A DNA stretch of 64,000 bases from Thuidium tamariscinum (lineage: Eukaryota; Streptophyta; Bryopsida; Hypnales; Thuidiaceae): assembly GCA_947034885.2 (NCBI GenBank), contig OX344752.2:2914001-2978000 (forward strand), in the 5' to 3' direction. The notes under the pieces are model-generated. The model ran no database searches and was not told where the DNA came from. It saw only the letters and a program-made list of their open reading frames with translations. The translations under genes were made by a program, and so were the position numbers. Position 1 is the first letter of the stretch; each line of letters starts with the position of its first letter. This document shows positions 60,552 to 64,000 of the stretch, in pieces.

Positions 60552-60990
60552 TGAATTGGTCCCCTTTCTCAACCACACCACGTCATTTCAAGGTGCAAGT
60601 AAAAATAAAAGCCCCATATTTGGGTCTTGGTTAACCTTGAAACACCTCAATCTTTTTTTGAATTTTTGCACATTTTCATTTATAGCTTTGTACAGATATA
60701 TCATTTACTAGAATTGAATGAATTTGGTCATTAAGGAAGGTTGTCTTTTCTAGATTCAAGTGTTACATTTGATAAATGAGAAGTTAATTGGATGAAATAG
60801 TGCCTTGAAGCCCTCTGTTCATCGTCTAGAATATGGACGTTAGAGCGCTTCAGGGTTAATTTACTTGGTACACCTCTTCCAACAATATTAGGGTCTTTGA
60901 TTGCAAATATGAATTCAGAATTTGCAAATTTTATCATGCGTGAAAAATAAAAAATTTCAGCGTTTTCCCAAGTGGCCGAGCGAGGGGGTC
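60552..60990. mobile_element. MITE, core family, TGAATTGGTCCCC-type ends
   Basis: Left GAATTGGTCCCCTTTCTCAA; right GAGCGAGGGGGTCAGTTC, its near-complement. The best version of the family core lies at 60893-60935 (TTTGATTGCAAATATGAATT, CAGAATTTGCAAATTTTATC). Longer than its relatives, so it may contain an extra insert. Confidence 0.6.
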
Positions 60991-62279
60991 AGTTCCCCCT
61001 CACTGGCCTTTGGAAGCCTCCCTGTAAGGTAAGCTTATTAGTTCTAACTGAAACTGGATCCCAGTTGAAATTGCATGCCTCCCTCCTCCATTGTCCAGTA
61101 CAGAGTACTTGGAAAGCCCCGTGTCACTCCCTCCCCTCTTCAGTCTTCAGTTCGTCTTTGTTTGCCGTGTTTCCGAGCGCGAGAGGGGGCAGCCCCAGCC
61201 TCTCCGCCCAGTCCGTCCACCTCGAGGTTCCCGTCGAGTTGTTGCTGTGCAGTACCGTCCTCCCCCTCCCATGTGCATGGTAGCATCCACCAGCTTCCCT
61301 TTTGTCCTGTAGGCGCTCTGAATGAGATCCGTTTGTTGGCAATTCTTTGGACTTTAGATGCTCACTCACTACTCCTGCGCCTCGGGCACAGGGCACAATA
61401 ATTAAATTTGTTTATTGAGCCCCACTCCCAAGTCCCAACTGGCATACAAAAATATCAGGAACTTTTTAAAAACAGCAACAGGACTGATCCATCCAGCCTA
61501 CGTAAGTAGTAGGGTCTTCTTACCGCAGAATCATTTCGTTTCGTACACTCCCTTCCCAGGCAGCACTTTACAGGGAATTCAGGGAATCTCGAAGGGTTGT
61601 TGATTCTGTCTTTGATGTAAAGACTGCATGTTACTGAGAAGCCTGATACTGTAGGTCCTGCTGCTGGGAAGGTAATGACGGTAAGGTAAGGATAAAGGTG
61701 AGGTAAGTCCTGTTGTTGCCGGCTCTCCAGTCTCCACTATTCATTTAGGACGTACAGAACCCCAGTTCCTGTCCAATCAGGAGCGGGAAAGAAAAAAAAT
61801 TACTGTTGAATTCGGGGCAACCATTAGGTTCGCAAGGGAATTGAACTGAAAGGGTCCGTCAGTGGAATATAGAAATAGATTCGAATCAGGCATTCTGAGC
61901 AGCGAAAAATGATGAATTTTTTTCGAATATTTGTTTAGGAAGCAGATAGTATTGCGTAATACAAAAAAAGTGGGTGCGCTTCTCCAATAGGACTATTGAT
62001 ATATTCGCATTTCTGAATTGATTGCAGTGGAATTTATGTACCTGTGGTTCTCTTATGGGCAAATGGTTCAAGTGCTCCTAATGCAATTCCAGATGTTACT
62101 TGCCAGGCTGCAACATCACCACGATCAATTTATAATAATGATAATCGAGATCTGTACAGTTGAATTTACGATACAAGTAATCACGATTACAGTAAATCTC
62201 TTAAGTATACTGATATGCGCTCCAGATACCTCTGTTGAAACACATGGTTACAGAGCAAAGGAAGTATTTTAAACGATCC
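60991..62279. other. GC-rich patch and 3' flank of the NAD(P)-binding protein gene
   Basis: 60991-61400 is CT- and GC-rich with overlapping frames lacking domains (61075-61401, 61091-61312). 61600-61730 has GGTAAGG repeats. The part next to 62280 should contain the 3' UTR of the minus-strand gene. No second gene recognised. Confidence 0.4.
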
Positions 62280-64000
62280 TCAGAGGCTAATCAGTTCTAC
62301 CCCGTCGAGTGAGGATGTAGGAGGAAGCAACTGCACAACCACCAGGCCCAGTCAGAAGAGTTATCTCAACGGCTTGCAGCAAAGTGTATGTCAAATGTTC
62401 CGTTGTAATATAAGATTTATTCAAAAGAAATAGAGTGTCAGGAAATAACGTGCTCGTACCTTGTCTTCATCGACTGCTGTCAGAGTTTTCCCATAAGAGT
62501 TCTTATTGAACAAAACTTCCATGATCTGAAGCACGAAGTCAAAACTCAGCAGCATACATGCGAACTGAGGAAACGAAATGTCTAACAACAGGGGAGCATT
62601 TTGTGTGTTGCAAACAAGAGAATTTGTTTAATAATGAACTGCTACCACCATTCTATGCAAAAGGAAAGGAACTCACAAAACTGTTACACGTTGCAGAACA
62701 AGAAAGAGAAAAGTGTCACTTACAAGAGAGGCAACATCAGCACGACTGATGAGCCCAGAAATACCAGCTTTTTCAGTCAGAATTCCATTGCCGGTCGGAG
62801 GCTGCCCAGAACCACACAGCGTGAGGAAAGTTATCTAAACCCTTTCAAAACGACTCAAAGAATATTCAACTAGATAAAGTGTCCTGGGACAATAGGAATT
62901 GCAAGACAAAACCAAGAAAGGTTCTTAAGAACTTTGGTCAAAGAATCACCGCCGCAAAACAAAGTGTGAAAAGATGACGTACTGAAAGCAAAAGGACTCT
63001 CGATTGCTGCTAATAAAGGGCAAAGAAACACACAAGGGTTGGAGAACAGCATACAGTAGATAATAGACCGCCTGGACGAATGATGGTGAAATTAAGCTCG
63101 CTTGATTTCACAGCCTCTTCAGCTACCTCCTTGAGTGTCTAAATATCACAAAGAACACCTTCAATACCAATTTTGCACAACATATACCTCCATAGAGACC
63201 AACGATCAGCAGCAGTTTATGGCAGATATCGTAATATTTTTGTGGAAGGCTTGCACTTACCACTTCATCATCATCTTTCACACCGTCCGAAGCTCCAACA
63301 CTGGAAACCTGCACGAAACAGTTACAGCACTTTAGCACTCATATAATCAGTCCAAATAAGTCAGACCATATGTTGTCCAACAAAGATGCAATCAGACTAT
63401 GCTTTTGGAAAGCATAGTCTGATGCTTCCACGTATGCTTTTGGACGCTCCGTGATTCATAACGAGAAGGGATCCATATTCAACGCATACAAGAACTGACA
63501 GGAACAATCAAGACGCACTTACCAGCACGAACCTTTTTACGCCTGCCATTTTAGCTGCATTTACCAGCTTGACGGGAACATCCTGCTACCTTCACAAAGC
63601 CCAAGTTAAAACCTGCTAGAATGCGTTCCTCTGAAATCAAACGACTTCAATTCCAACCCAATATTGCAACTCGGAATTACTACTCGATAAAACTAGTACA
63701 TAATAAGGCACTGATCGTACCTTGTCAAAATCTGGTCGAGTGATTCCTCTACCTGTGGAACTCAAGAAATAACAGCCCTCTTAGAGAAGATAATCGCAAA
63801 TTTGAAAAGCAGAAATCAACCGCCCAAACATTACGCAATAATTGAGGCAGAAAAAGAGGGAAAATCACCGCTGTACCCCATTAAACTCGGGAGCTAGGAT
63901 TGAGATGCAGTAAGTGCTTATATTACTACTCAAAAGAGTACACGTTGATATGATATCTATATTTACCCTTGAGCGCACATCGTAAAAGAGCAGAATCACT
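62280..64000 (-). CDS. NmrA-like/atypical SDR NAD(P)-binding Rossmann protein (5' end outside window)
   Basis: Eight exons on the minus strand, all consistent in phase: complement of 64000-63967 (partial), 63752-63721, 63582-63523, 63308-63261, 63138-63055, 62801-62724, 62525-62460, 62330-62280. They encode the last 150 residues. Recognisable parts are the strand AGVKRFVLVSSVGASD (typical KRFVLVSS of atypical short-chain dehydrogenases), the helix EVAEEAVKSSELNFTIIRPGGL (20 or so residues; the IIRPGG strand-loop), GISGLISRADVAS and the tail ending DGVELISL. Such proteins bind NAD(P) by an N-terminal glycine motif, which would lie beyond the right edge. Plant relatives are mostly chloroplast proteins of unclear activity; substrate unknown. 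The residues expected between the first two exons (a beta strand with VI..ATG) are not seen, so a small exon may have been missed at 63753-63966. Confidence 0.85.
63391..63423. repeat. perfect 15-bp stem hairpin in an intron
   Basis: ATCAGACTATGCTTT, a 3-base loop, then AAAGCATAGTCTGAT. It lies within the 63309-63522 intron of the NAD(P)-binding protein gene. A second copy of part of the arm (ATGCTTTTGGA) follows at about 63434. Confidence 0.75.

Noticed and set aside
63859-63890. A 25-nt candidate exon (minus strand, between CCTAG and GTGATT) between the first two visible exons of the NAD(P)-binding gene.
   Set aside because: Its phases do not fit: it enters in phase 1 and leaves in phase 2, which makes the next exon start with a stop codon. 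Direct joining of the neighbours keeps the frame.

Overview
Nuclear DNA of a land plant. The coding parts are interrupted by spliceosomal introns with GT..AG borders. They encode plant families: an ethylene receptor, a CDF-type Dof transcription factor and a Rossmann-fold NAD(P)-binding protein. Intergenic DNA is very AT-rich and filled with short non-autonomous DNA transposons. A receptor with an extended hydrophobic N-terminus, together with this repeat landscape, makes me think of a non-seed plant (bryophyte, lycophyte or fern). That is inference only; nothing in the window fixes the species.

Layout. 1-53: possible tail of a gene leaving the left edge. 54-4450: AT-rich, nothing recognised. 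About 4.45-13.3 kb: a degenerate DNA transposon whose transposase-like gene can be followed through five phase-compatible exons (4766-11345, +) carrying four in-frame stop codons; a second broken reading frame lies behind it on the opposite strand (11825-12238). 13320-13548: a near-perfect hairpin MITE with CACTA-like ends. 14.87-19.45 kb: a complete ethylene receptor hybrid kinase gene in five exons, with an upstream ORF in its leader. 19.5-36.2 kb: repeats, including several MITE families, a retroposed poly(A) insertion with a 15-bp target duplication, and a 4.9-kb CACTA-like element (26423-31301) that has other elements nested in it. 36335-38779 (-): a three-exon CDF/Dof gene with a GC-rich leader and a minisatellite upstream. 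41-62 kb: mostly repeats, with GC-rich patches near 40.5-41.2, 48-49.6 and 61-61.8 kb in which I recognise no gene. 62280-64000 (-): the 3' two-thirds or so of an intron-dense NAD(P)-binding protein gene running off the right edge.

The three clear genes are independent transcription units, not an operon. The receptor (ER membrane ethylene sensor) and the CDF repressor (nuclear, linked to the photoperiod/clock pathway in flowering plants) are both regulators; their closeness shows no functional link. The most unusual content is the transposon community: an antique transposase with a DFAENY signature and an antisense companion frame, and a MITE group in which one conserved internal core is carried between different terminal inverted repeats.
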